Shown here: positions 8,449 through 15,653 of the stretch, piece by piece
How positions within the stretch are numbered: the first letter of the stretch is position 1
Layout of the letters: each line of letters starts with the position of its first letter
Assembly: GCF_900109135.1 (NCBI RefSeq)
Contig: NZ_FNYT01000020.1
Span: forward strand, 1-56,190
DNA from: Trichococcus ilyis
GTDB taxonomy: Bacteria; Bacillota; Bacilli; Lactobacillales; Aerococcaceae
Length of the DNA stretch: 56,190 nucleotides
Reading direction: 5' to 3'
Program-made: the position numbers and the translations under genes
Notes under the pieces: generated by a model
Told to the model about the DNA's origin: nothing
The model's database searches: none
The model's input: only the letters and a program-made list of their open reading frames with translations

Positions 8449-9204
8449 TCATTTTCCTCCTTTTGCCTGATGCCACGCATGGAATGCGGACAGCGCAAGT
8501 CTGATCTGATTCTGTTCCCCTTGGCGGGTGGCTGCTTCTCCGGAAACGAATTGGCGGACGCCTTCTTCCATCCCTTCATCCGGGCCGACGACGACATTCA
8601 GCAACGAGGCGGTCTTCAATCCCCGCAGCGCCCCAACGACAAACAAAGTGGCTGTCTCCATATCCGACCCGACGATGCCGTTGCCGCTCCAGTAAGCGGT
8701 CAGCTGCTCTTCGCGGGCGGTGTAGAAACTGTCGTGGCTGCGGACTATCCCCAAACGGTAGGGGATCCGCTCTTTTTCCGCGCTTGTCCTCAGCCGGATC
8801 AGCAGATCCAAATCGGCTGCTGCCGGATACGCCAGATCGATGTAGGCTCTGCTGGCGCCATCGTCCCGGACCGCCGCCGTGGCGATGATCACATCCCCAA
8901 GGTGCACATCGGGATGCAGGGAGCCGCAGCTGCCGATCCGGATGATCCCCTCTATGCCAATCTTCGCCAACTCTTCGATCGCGATCGCTGTGGACGGTCC
9001 GCCGATCCCTGAGGAAATGACCAGGACCTTCATCCCCTGGTAGGTCCCCAGCACACTTTTGTACTCGCGGTTGAACGCCAAATCGACAGGATTTTCCAAC
9101 AGCAGTTTCGCTCTTTCCACACGGGCTGGATCACCCGGCAACAGCGCATATTTCACATCCAGATCGGCTGATAATTGAATGTGCGCCTGCAATGTTTCTC
9201 CCAT
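8449..9204 (-). CDS. Nucleoside (uridine-type) phosphorylase
   Basis: A 251-residue member of the PNP/UDP phosphorylase family, which splits nucleosides with phosphate into base and (deoxy)ribose-1-phosphate. Visible motifs are LPGDPARVERA near the N-terminus (phosphate loop), IRIGSCGSL (the family G-x-x-G-S/T-x-G element), and SDMETATLFVVGAL, with the M-E pair that binds ribose. The start at 9204 is set by GGAAGGTGGAG just before it. It is first in an operon with a complete ECF importer, suggesting salvage of an imported nucleoside. Uridine versus purine preference is not certain. Confidence 0.88.
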   Translation of the reverse strand: MGETLQAHIQLSADLDVKYALLPGDPARVERAKLLLENPVDLAFNREYKSVLGTYQGMKVLVISSGIGGPSTAIAIEELAKIGIEGIIRIGSCGSLHPDVHLGDVIIATAAVRDDGASRAYIDLAYPAAADLDLLIRLRTSAEKERIPYRLGIVRSHDSFYTAREEQLTAYWSGNGIVGSDMETATLFVVGALRGLKTASLLNVVVGPDEGMEEGVRQFVSGEAATRQGEQNQIRLALSAFHAWHQAKGGK

Positions 9205-9352
9205 TTCTCCACCTTCCTTTTCGCAATGATCGACTCGGGAACGGCCAGACAAAAAAACAAGATACCGATACTATTTTATGCCCTCAGTATAGCATAGCGG
9301 GAAAAGTCTGGCATCGGATAACCCTCGCGGAGGCACCCCCGCTGCCAGCAAG

Positions 9353-9392
9353 CAAAAAAGAAGCAGCCTCCGATAACCCAGAGACTGCTTCT
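9353..9392 (-). terminator. Terminator of lrgAB
   Basis: Minus-strand stem AGAAGCAG/CTGCTTCT followed by six T residues, beginning eight bases after the lrgB stop. Confidence 0.85.
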
Positions 9393-9400
9393 AAATTTGC

Positions 9401-10102
9401 TTACGCTTGGACGAACATGGCCGCAAGCGGGATCAGCCCCACCATCACGACCCCGGAAACGACCATCGCCAGGCTGCTCATGGCACCCTGAAGTTCGCTC
9501 GTTTTCAGCGACTCGGCCGTCCCCATCGCGTGGGAAGCCGCACCCAAAGCCAAACCTTTCGCGATCGGTTCTTCGATTTTGAAGATTCTGAAAATCAGCC
9601 CGGAAACAACCGTCCCGAAGATTCCCGCGAAGATGACCCCTGCCACGATGATGCCGGCGACCCCGCCGATCAGTTCGGTCGTGTCCAAGGCGATCGCCAT
9701 CGTGATCGAACGCGCCAAAGTGGACAGTGTCGTGGTTCCGCTCATCCTGAGGATAAAGGCCAGCCCGACAATGGTGACCAGACCGCTGATCATCCCCGCC
9801 AGACAACTGATCAACACGACCCAACTGTTTTCGCGCAAAATCTTGAACTGCCGATAGACAGGCACCGCCAGACAGATGGTGGCAGGCGTCAGCAAATCGG
9901 ACAGGATCTGCGCACTTTTTTGAAAAACCGTGACTTCGATGTCCAGCGCCAGCATCAAACCAATCACCAGTACCGTCCCGATCAGCAAAGGATTCATGAA
10001 AGCATAGGGATACTTTTTGTTCAGCTTCAGGCCGATCATGAAGGCGCCCAAGCTGATGAACAGCCCGAGGTATTTAGTCGTTTCCAGCAGATGATCAATC
10101 AT
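9401..10102 (-). CDS. lrgB: LrgB/CidB family membrane protein
   Basis: A 233-residue, multi-span protein. TPATICLAVPVYRQ, TLARSITMAIAL and GLALGAASHAMGTAES are LrgB-family landmarks, the last in the conserved C-terminal third. LrgAB-type pairs are holin/antiholin-like proteins linked to cell lysis control and, in some Firmicutes, to pyruvate or small-acid transport. It overlaps lrgA by eight bases, with GGAGG nine bases before the ATG. The only regulators nearby of the kind known to control lrgAB elsewhere are the LytS-LytR genes 5 kb away. Confidence 0.92.
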   Translation of the reverse strand: MIDHLLETTKYLGLFISLGAFMIGLKLNKKYPYAFMNPLLIGTVLVIGLMLALDIEVTVFQKSAQILSDLLTPATICLAVPVYRQFKILRENSWVVLISCLAGMISGLVTIVGLAFILRMSGTTTLSTLARSITMAIALDTTELIGGVAGIIVAGVIFAGIFGTVVSGLIFRIFKIEEPIAKGLALGAASHAMGTAESLKTSELQGAMSSLAMVVSGVVMVGLIPLAAMFVQA

Positions 10103-10466
10103 TCCGCTCAGCCTCCTTTGCCTTCTTCTTTCTTATCAAAGCTTGCGCCGACAGCCCGGTCGTCGCCAAAATCACGATGGTCGAGCCGACATTGACGGCC
10201 ACCCAACTGGCGAAGTTTTCGGCGATCTGCCCGTAGGAGGTGATGAGCCCGGCCCCGCTCACGACGAACAGCGCGGGCATGATGCCCAACAGCAGGTTGG
10301 CGGCACTTTCCACTTGTTTGAGTTTCAGCATCCCCGTCATCAGCAGCAGGAACAGCAGCGACATCCCGTAGATGCTGGCCGGAATCGGCAGCGGAATGAA
10401 CGTGGCCAACAATTCGCTGACGGCGGAAATGGCGATGATGATGGTGAATTGTTTCAGGTAGTGCAT
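10095..10466 (-). CDS. lrgA: LrgA/CidA family holin-like protein
   Basis: A 123-residue protein with four predicted transmembrane helices. The N-terminal FIPLPIPASIYGMSLLFLLL is the conserved LrgA/CidA motif (P-x-P-x-S-x-x-G). It is the first gene of the lrgAB pair. A charged, lysine-rich C-terminus (RKKKAKEAE) is probably cytoplasmic. AGGGAG lies about eleven bases before the start. Confidence 0.92.
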   Translation of the reverse strand: MHYLKQFTIIIAISAVSELLATFIPLPIPASIYGMSLLFLLLMTGMLKLKQVESAANLLLGIMPALFVVSGAGLITSYGQIAENFASWVAVNVGSTIVILATTGLSAQALIRKKKAKEAERND

Positions 10467-10522
10467 AATGGGGCGGCTCCCTTCTTGTCCAAAGTAACCC
10501 AGAATTCTGTTACTTAATCATA

Positions 10523-10536
10523 TCAGCCCCGGCTGA
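10523..10536. promoter_or_regulatory. Inverted repeat upstream of lrgA
   Basis: TCAGCC-CC-GGCTGA is a perfect 6-2-6 inverted repeat just upstream (in the lrgA reading sense) of a possible -10 TATGAT. It may be an operator. The 332-base gap 10467-10798 otherwise shows only the -10 region of the next plus-strand gene. Confidence 0.3.
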
Positions 10537-10750
10537 ATAAAAAAGATGCAATCCGACAAAATCACAAGCCAAATTGTCCCATGTATCCAACTACTGCCGG
10601 GCCAACCGGACCGAATTCCCTTAGAAATCGGACTTTCTCAACATCAAGTATACCGGCTTGCGATCCGGAACGATATATTCTGCAACCCAAAATTTTGCAT
10701 TCCGCAGCAGTTTGAACCTGTTATGCGATACATACGGTGGATGATTAAGG

Positions 10751-10756
10751 TATAAT
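10751..10756 (+). promoter_or_regulatory. -10 element of the 85-residue ORF
   Basis: A consensus TATAAT 43 bases upstream of the small gene. No good -35 stands at 17 bases, so an activator or a weak promoter is likely. Confidence 0.45.
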
Positions 10757-10798
10757 GAATGCTGAGACAAAGGACGCTAAACATAAAGGAGCAAATAC

Positions 10799-11056
10799 AT
10801 GGATCTGGAAAAATTGATCGAGAAGATCGAAGCATTCAAAGCAAGCCACCCCGAAGGCACGTTCGACTTCCTCGTGCAACCGCAACGGGATTTGGATGAC
10901 CTCTATGCCGAACTGCTGATTTTGGATGTAGCGGCGGAAGACGAAGAAAATGCTTCAGTCCGCGACGATGAAGCCTTGATGACGTTGGAAAACCCTACTA
11001 AAGATGACCTTGCCGTTCTCGAAGGCATCGCTGAGGCCTTAAAACAATATTTGTGA
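10799..11056 (+). CDS. Small acidic protein, unknown function
   Basis: An 85-residue, strongly acidic protein preceded by AAAGGAGC at good spacing, and followed by a strong terminator, so it is a real single-gene unit. It is predicted mostly helical, with heptad-like leucines (LEKLIEKIEAF; AVLEGIAEAL), has no membrane segment and no cysteines. I do not recognise the family. Its neighbours give no functional hint. Confidence 0.75.
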   Translation: MDLEKLIEKIEAFKASHPEGTFDFLVQPQRDLDDLYAELLILDVAAEDEENASVRDDEALMTLENPTKDDLAVLEGIAEALKQYL

Positions 11057-11062
11057 TAGAAA

Positions 11063-11112
11063 GAAACTCCCCGAAGGACCTGCAAAATGCAGGGACCTTT
11101 TCGGGGAGTTTC
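11063..11112. terminator. Bidirectional terminator
   Basis: GAAACTCCCCGAA/TTCGGGGAGTTTC arms with an inner GGACCTGCA/TGCAGG stem. It serves both the small plus-strand gene and the convergent MFS gene. Confidence 0.85.
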
Positions 11113-11143
11113 GCTTATTATCCAGGAATCAACCGAAAACCGA

Positions 11144-12490
11144 TCATTCAACAGTTCCGATTCCAGCCCCAATTTTACTGTTAATCTCGCGCAATTCGTC
11201 CAACGGAACGCTAAGATCACTGTTTTTGTGGCTAGCCCAAGCAGGCGTCGTCTGTTCGGCTTTGCTTCCATCATTTGCCTTAAAAAATATCAGCGTCAAC
11301 AGACAGCCAATTAGGCATGAAGCGATCACCAGATAGAATATGTAGGCGTAATTCTGGAAAGTATCCAGCAATAATCCTGAACTGCTAACACCTAAAACAG
11401 CACCTATTCCGTATGCTGTAAATACTACGCCATAGTTTTGGCTGTAATATTTTGGTCCATACATGTTGTTAGTGGCAGTGGGCGCTATCGCCAACCAGCC
11501 TCCAACGTTGAACCAAAATATGGAAAAGGCTACGACAAACAGAACGACACTGTCGTTCTTCGCCAACAACATCAAAGCGGCCGCCAGGATGATTTGAGTA
11601 TAGGAAAAAAGCATCGCTTTCTTCGCCGATAACCTGTCCGTCAGCCATCCGAACACCGGACGTCCGACACCATTGAACACCGCAAACATAGAGACAAACA
11701 GCACCACATCCTTTTGCGCCATACCTATCAGCTCAATACCGATGTTGCTGGTCAAACCTATCATCATCAGTCCAATCATTGTTCCGATAATAAAATTAAA
11801 GTAAAGCCCCTTGAAGTTGGCGGATCTGATCATTTGGGCGCTATCCATATCGTTCTCCTTGGGATCCGCTCCGAAGGTGTTCGACTCCACAGCATAATCC
11901 GCTTCAGGATACTTGAACGGCATTGCCAGCACTGGCAACAGCAATCCAAAGATGATTCCCAGCAGGAGGAATGTTTGCGTCACCCCGTACTGTTCAACCA
12001 ATGCCCTAGCAAGCGGCGCTGTAAGCAATGGCGATAGTCCGAATCCGAGCAATACCAATCCAATCACAAGACCCTTCTTTTCCGGGAACCATCTGGTCAC
12101 TACCGTTAACGGGGCTCCGTACGCTATCCCGACCCCTGTGCCACTTATCACACCGTAGGTAACAGTCAATACCTGGATATTCGGGGCAAACGCCGATAGA
12201 ATCCAGCCAATCGAAACCAAGAGCGCCCCTGTCAGAATGGTTCTCCTCGGACTCCAAGCCTTAAAAAACCTTCCGGTCAAAAACATGAACAGGGCGTAAA
12301 ACAATAACGCCGTCATGTAGGGTAATCCGCTTTGGGCAGTCCCGACATTATACAACGCCTCCACCGGTAGACGGAAAACACTCCAGGAATATACCGTCCC
12401 AAGCGCCATCATAATTACCAGCCCCAAAATCACATACAGCCATCTCGCCTTTGATATCACTTTCTTCTCTGCTGTTATTTTCTGTTCCAT
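11144..12490 (-). CDS. MFS transporter, oxalate/formate antiporter (OFA) family
   Basis: A 448-residue, twelve-helix major facilitator. The first helix region WLYVILGLVIMMALGTVYSWSVF and the later GTGVGIAYGAPLTVVTRWFPEKKG are typical of OFA proteins (OxlT, E. coli YhjX), which move small carboxylates. The start at 12490 is preferred because GGAAAGAGGGC precedes it. It lies downstream of cstA and mpsC on the same strand but is separated by terminators, so it is probably its own unit. The substrate is unknown. Pyruvate or formate are candidates given the neighbouring CstA/LytSR genes (inference). Confidence 0.9.
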   Translation of the reverse strand: MEQKITAEKKVISKARWLYVILGLVIMMALGTVYSWSVFRLPVEALYNVGTAQSGLPYMTALLFYALFMFLTGRFFKAWSPRRTILTGALLVSIGWILSAFAPNIQVLTVTYGVISGTGVGIAYGAPLTVVTRWFPEKKGLVIGLVLLGFGLSPLLTAPLARALVEQYGVTQTFLLLGIIFGLLLPVLAMPFKYPEADYAVESNTFGADPKENDMDSAQMIRSANFKGLYFNFIIGTMIGLMMIGLTSNIGIELIGMAQKDVVLFVSMFAVFNGVGRPVFGWLTDRLSAKKAMLFSYTQIILAAALMLLAKNDSVVLFVVAFSIFWFNVGGWLAIAPTATNNMYGPKYYSQNYGVVFTAYGIGAVLGVSSSGLLLDTFQNYAYIFYLVIASCLIGCLLTLIFFKANDGSKAEQTTPAWASHKNSDLSVPLDELREINSKIGAGIGTVE

Positions 12491-12562
12491 TCGTATCTTT
12501 GCCCTCTTTCCATTTAAAATCCATATAAATTCCGGAAACATTTCCTTCCTGACATGCCAATC

Positions 12563-12617
12563 CGAAAAAAAAAAAGCCAATAACAAGCCCCCACTCTGGA
12601 GTACTTGCCATTGGCTT
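12563..12617 (-). terminator. Terminator of the MpsC/DUF2294 gene
   Basis: AAGCCAAT/ATTGGCTT stem followed on the minus strand by eleven T residues, just after the DUF2294 gene stop. Confidence 0.88.
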
Positions 12618-12659
12618 ACGCGTCGACTGGCTACTTGCCTTTCGTTGCATCTTCCGTAT

Positions 12660-13040
12660 TTACTTAATCAATTTTTCTATATCCTGGTCTACGACTATTG
12701 CGATGATTTTTTCACCTGTCTTGGTGCTTACATCGGAATAGGTACTTACGATATTCACATCAAGCACTGTTTTGATTGTCGCTTCGAGTTCTTCCCGCGC
12801 ATTCTCAAACAATGCGGTTCGAGCATTTTTTATCATCTGGATTCCACCTGGGTTTTTCGCCAGATTTTTCTCAGATATACTCAAGAAACCATTGAGCCTT
12901 ATCAAGATCAAATCTTGAAAGATGACAGTCCGAATTTTCTCTGGGCCTCTACCCATTTGTTCAATCTCAAATTTACTGATCGCTTCGCTCAATTTCGATT
13001 CGATTTGTCCTTTTGTCATTGAACTTCCAGTGTATGCCAT
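12660..13040 (-). CDS. DUF2294/MpsC family protein
   Basis: A 126-residue soluble protein. The core GRGPEKIRTVIFQDLILIRL near residues 30-50, followed by SISEKNLAK and a C-terminal STYSDVSTKTGEKIIAIV, is diagnostic of the DUF2294 family. That family was named MpsC for a third protein tied to the membrane-potential/bicarbonate system of staphylococci. Biochemistry is poorly known. The ATG at 13040 is used (AGGGGTTG nine bases upstream) rather than a TTG three codons earlier. No mpsA or mpsB homologue is in the window. The flanks are cstA and an OFA carrier. Confidence 0.85.
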   Translation of the reverse strand: MAYTGSSMTKGQIESKLSEAISKFEIEQMGRGPEKIRTVIFQDLILIRLNGFLSISEKNLAKNPGGIQMIKNARTALFENAREELEATIKTVLDVNIVSTYSDVSTKTGEKIIAIVVDQDIEKLIK

Positions 13041-13196
13041 GCGCTTCAACCCCTAAATCATATGAAAATTGGGAAACGTTTCTTACAGCCAAAACTATAG
13101 CACACCGACATATTGTCGTCAACAAGTTTCCCTCTGTCCTGGCAAGGATAGTCACAACACCTGATGCAGAAGATTTGAAAAGGTGGCAGCAGCCAA

Positions 13197-13234
13197 AAAC
13201 TCCTCTCGAGGCCTATATAGTCTCAAGGGGAGTT
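13197..13234 (-). terminator. Terminator of cstA
   Basis: Fourteen-base arms AAACTCC..GAG and CTC..GGAGTTT with two mismatches, a dozen bases after the cstA stop. The T-rich tail on the minus strand is short (TTTTTGG). Confidence 0.75.
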
Positions 13235-13246
13235 TCCTTCTTTAAT

Positions 13247-14752
13247 TTATTCGGCTGCAACTGCTGCCGGCACTGCTTCAGCGGAAGCAAACGTTCCGAT
13301 CGGCAGATGGTCGTTCAGCAGTTCCGATTCCGGATCCAATGCGGCTTTCTGTTTCACACCGGTTGTCCAGTAAAGCGCCAGGATCCCTACTGTTGCGACC
13401 AGTCCGACCAGGTAAGTGGCGGTCTGCAGCCCCATCCGGAAGCCGATCGGTTCGCTCAGGATATAGACGACGCAGGCATAGAGCATGAAGCAGGCCGGCA
13501 ACAAAGTCACCAAGTAATTTTTGTTTTTCAGGTACAGGTAGCGGGTGGACATCAGCAGTGCGATGACTGCAGTGACTTGGTTCGCCCAGTTGAAGTATCT
13601 CCAGATCAGATTGAAATCGACTTTCGTCAGGAAGAATGAGATGACAAACAGCGGAATCGTCATCATCAGTATTTTTTTCATTGTATCCTGTTTGATGTTC
13701 ATGTAGTCAGCCAGGATGGTGCGCAGGCTTCTGAAAGCGGATAGTCCTGAGGAAATCGGCAATACGATGACGCCGATGATTGCGACGGTACCGAAGACAT
13801 TCCCCAATAACATAGTGGAAACTTGGTTCACAACGGCAGACGGCGTGCCGGCATCGATCATTTGGCTCAAGGTTTGGCCATCGAACAAGGCCATCGAAGC
13901 TCCAGCCCAGATCATCGCGATGACGCCCTCTGCGATCATCATGCCGTAGAAAAGGAAGCGACCTTCGCGCTCGTTCGTCGATGTCCGTGAAACCATCGGC
14001 GCTTGGGTCGCATGGAACCCGGAGATGGCGCCGCAGGAAATCGTGAAGAAGATGGCCGGAAAAATCGGCGTGCCTTTCGGATGGAAATTCCGCAAAGCGG
14101 CCCCTGTCAATTCAGGAAGGTTATGGCCCCCCAACAACAAGCTGATGCCGATAGCGATCGTGCTTATGATCAGGATCGCACCGAACCAAGGATAAACTTT
14201 ACCCATCGCTTTGTCGATAGGCAGGATGGTGGAAATCAAATAGTAAGCGAAAATCAAAACCGTGATCATGCCGATCGTCATCCAATCGGGTGTGATGCTG
14301 GCGATCAGATTGGCGGGTGATGTGACGAAGACCGTGGCCACCAGCATCAACAGCAGCATGGCGAAGATGTTGACGACGTGCTTAACCGGCTTGCCGAGGT
14401 ATTTGCTGGTCAATTCCGGCAAGTGGGCCCCGTCGTTGCGCAAGGAGATCATTCCGATCATGTAGTCGTGGACGGCTCCACCGAAGATGCAGCCGACGAC
14501 GATCCAGATATAGGCGACCGGACCATAAAGCGCTCCCATAATCGGTCCGAAAATAGGACCCGTTCCGGCAATATTCAGCAATTCTATGATGGCATTTTTC
14601 GATTTGGACATCGGGACAAAGTCATAGCCGTCCTTCAGTGCTTCTGCAGGTGTCTGGCGTTCCGGATCGATGGAAAAGTTCTTTTCGATGTAGCGCCCGT
14701 AGGTGAAGTAGCCTAAAATCAGCAGCGCGATTCCTCCAAGTAAAGTAAGCAT
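13247..14752 (-). CDS. cstA: CstA/BtsT family carbon-starvation (pyruvate-type) transporter
   Basis: A 501-residue polytopic protein. NIAGTGPIFGPIMGALYGPVA followed by W-I-V-V-G-C-I-FGGAVHDY is the CstA signature. SGFHATQAPMVSRT and N-x-RFLFYGMM are also conserved. It is shorter than the ~700-residue enteric CstA/BtsT, as is common for Gram-positive members. The E. coli proteins import peptides and pyruvate. The start at 14752 has GAAGGAGG upstream. A lytR-lytS pair lies immediately upstream on the same strand, separated by a terminator and promoter region, so it is probably the target of that system. Confidence 0.93.
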   Translation of the reverse strand: MLTLLGGIALLILGYFTYGRYIEKNFSIDPERQTPAEALKDGYDFVPMSKSKNAIIELLNIAGTGPIFGPIMGALYGPVAYIWIVVGCIFGGAVHDYMIGMISLRNDGAHLPELTSKYLGKPVKHVVNIFAMLLLMLVATVFVTSPANLIASITPDWMTIGMITVLIFAYYLISTILPIDKAMGKVYPWFGAILIISTIAIGISLLLGGHNLPELTGAALRNFHPKGTPIFPAIFFTISCGAISGFHATQAPMVSRTSTNEREGRFLFYGMMIAEGVIAMIWAGASMALFDGQTLSQMIDAGTPSAVVNQVSTMLLGNVFGTVAIIGVIVLPISSGLSAFRSLRTILADYMNIKQDTMKKILMMTIPLFVISFFLTKVDFNLIWRYFNWANQVTAVIALLMSTRYLYLKNKNYLVTLLPACFMLYACVVYILSEPIGFRMGLQTATYLVGLVATVGILALYWTTGVKQKAALDPESELLNDHLPIGTFASAEAVPAAVAAE

Positions 14753-14859
14753 CTTTTTTTCCTCCTTCAAAATAAATGTGCGGCCAGCACGTTCTCTATA
14801 TGCCTTTATCTTACTCGGGAAATAGATGCCATTGGGGGTTTTGTGCCCGAAACGACAAA

Positions 14860-14887
14860 ACTGCAGGCCGAGTTGCACGCCTGCAGT
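14860..14887 (-). terminator. Terminator of the lytS-lytR operon
   Basis: ACTGCAGGC/GCCTGCAGT stem followed on the minus strand by TTTTG, 25 bases after the lytR stop and upstream of the cstA leader. Confidence 0.7.
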
Positions 14888-14912
14888 CCTGAAATTCATT
14901 TGGTCAATTGCA

Positions 14913-15653
14913 TCAAATGCCTACTTTTTCTTTGAAGTCCTTCATATAGGAACGGCTGACGGGCACCTTCAAGCCATTGCCCATCGTGAGTTGGAAAGTG
15001 TGGTTGAACCATGGCTGGATTTCCTTGATTTCCCTCAAGTTGATGAGGAACGCGCGATGTACCCGCAGGAACGGATGTCCGCCGATTTTCTTCTCGAGCG
15101 TCGTGAGCGGCTCATGGATGCTGTATGCCATACTTCTCGTATAGATGGTCGTTTCGCCGTTCTCCACTCCGATGGCGATGATTTCCGGGACCTGCAGCAT
15201 ATAGATCCGCTCGTCCATCTGGATGGGCAGCACCTGCAAACCATCACCTTTCGGCTTCGCAGTTTCCGATTGCCTGCTGCGTTGCCTGTTGTACTGTTCA
15301 AAGGCTTTTTTGACCGCTTGTTGGATGCGCTCCAATTCAAAAGGCTTCAGCACATAGTCGATCGCATTCAGTTCGAACGCTTTGATGGCATAATCGTCAT
15401 AGGCCGTCGCAAAAATGACCAGCGGCGGCTTTTTCAGTTTGTTGATCTTTTCAGCCAGCGCAAGGCCGCTTTCGTTCGTCAGGTGGATGTCCAAGAAAAT
15501 CAGATCCACCTGCTCCTCCAGCATCGCCCCGAGCGCTTCTTCGATCGAATCCGCTTGGGCAATGTCGGACACGCCCTCGCATTTCCCAAGCAGGTAAGCC
15601 AGTTCATCCCTTGCCAATGGTTCATCATCCACAATCAATATCCGCATGCTCAT
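14913..15653 (-). CDS. lytR: LytTR family response regulator
   Basis: A 246-residue regulator. The receiver domain (1-120) has the acidic pocket VDDEP, the phospho-acceptor Asp55 in LIFLDIHL and a conserved Lys in YVLKPF. The C-terminal LytTR DNA-binding domain runs from about 140 to 245 (GVENGETTIYTRSMAYSIHEP; FLRVHRAFLINLREI), a ten-stranded beta fold that binds DNA through loops. The ATG at 15653 overlaps the kinase stop by four bases. A second ATG two codons later is also possible. The partner of the LytS-type sensor, it probably activates cstA. Confidence 0.95.
   Translation of the reverse strand: MSMRILIVDDEPLARDELAYLLGKCEGVSDIAQADSIEEALGAMLEEQVDLIFLDIHLTNESGLALAEKINKLKKPPLVIFATAYDDYAIKAFELNAIDYVLKPFELERIQQAVKKAFEQYNRQRSRQSETAKPKGDGLQVLPIQMDERIYMLQVPEIIAIGVENGETTIYTRSMAYSIHEPLTTLEKKIGGHPFLRVHRAFLINLREIKEIQPWFNHTFQLTMGNGLKVPVSRSYMKDFKEKVGI

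Noticed and set aside
9205-9352. Purine or other riboswitch upstream of the nucleoside phosphorylase operon
   Set aside because: The leader is too short and shows no conserved aptamer core. Only a possible -10 TATACT (9286-9291) is visible.
13072-13081. Cre site upstream of mpsC (GAAACGTTTC)
   Set aside because: Only nine of fourteen cre consensus bases match. Kept only as an unspecified palindrome.
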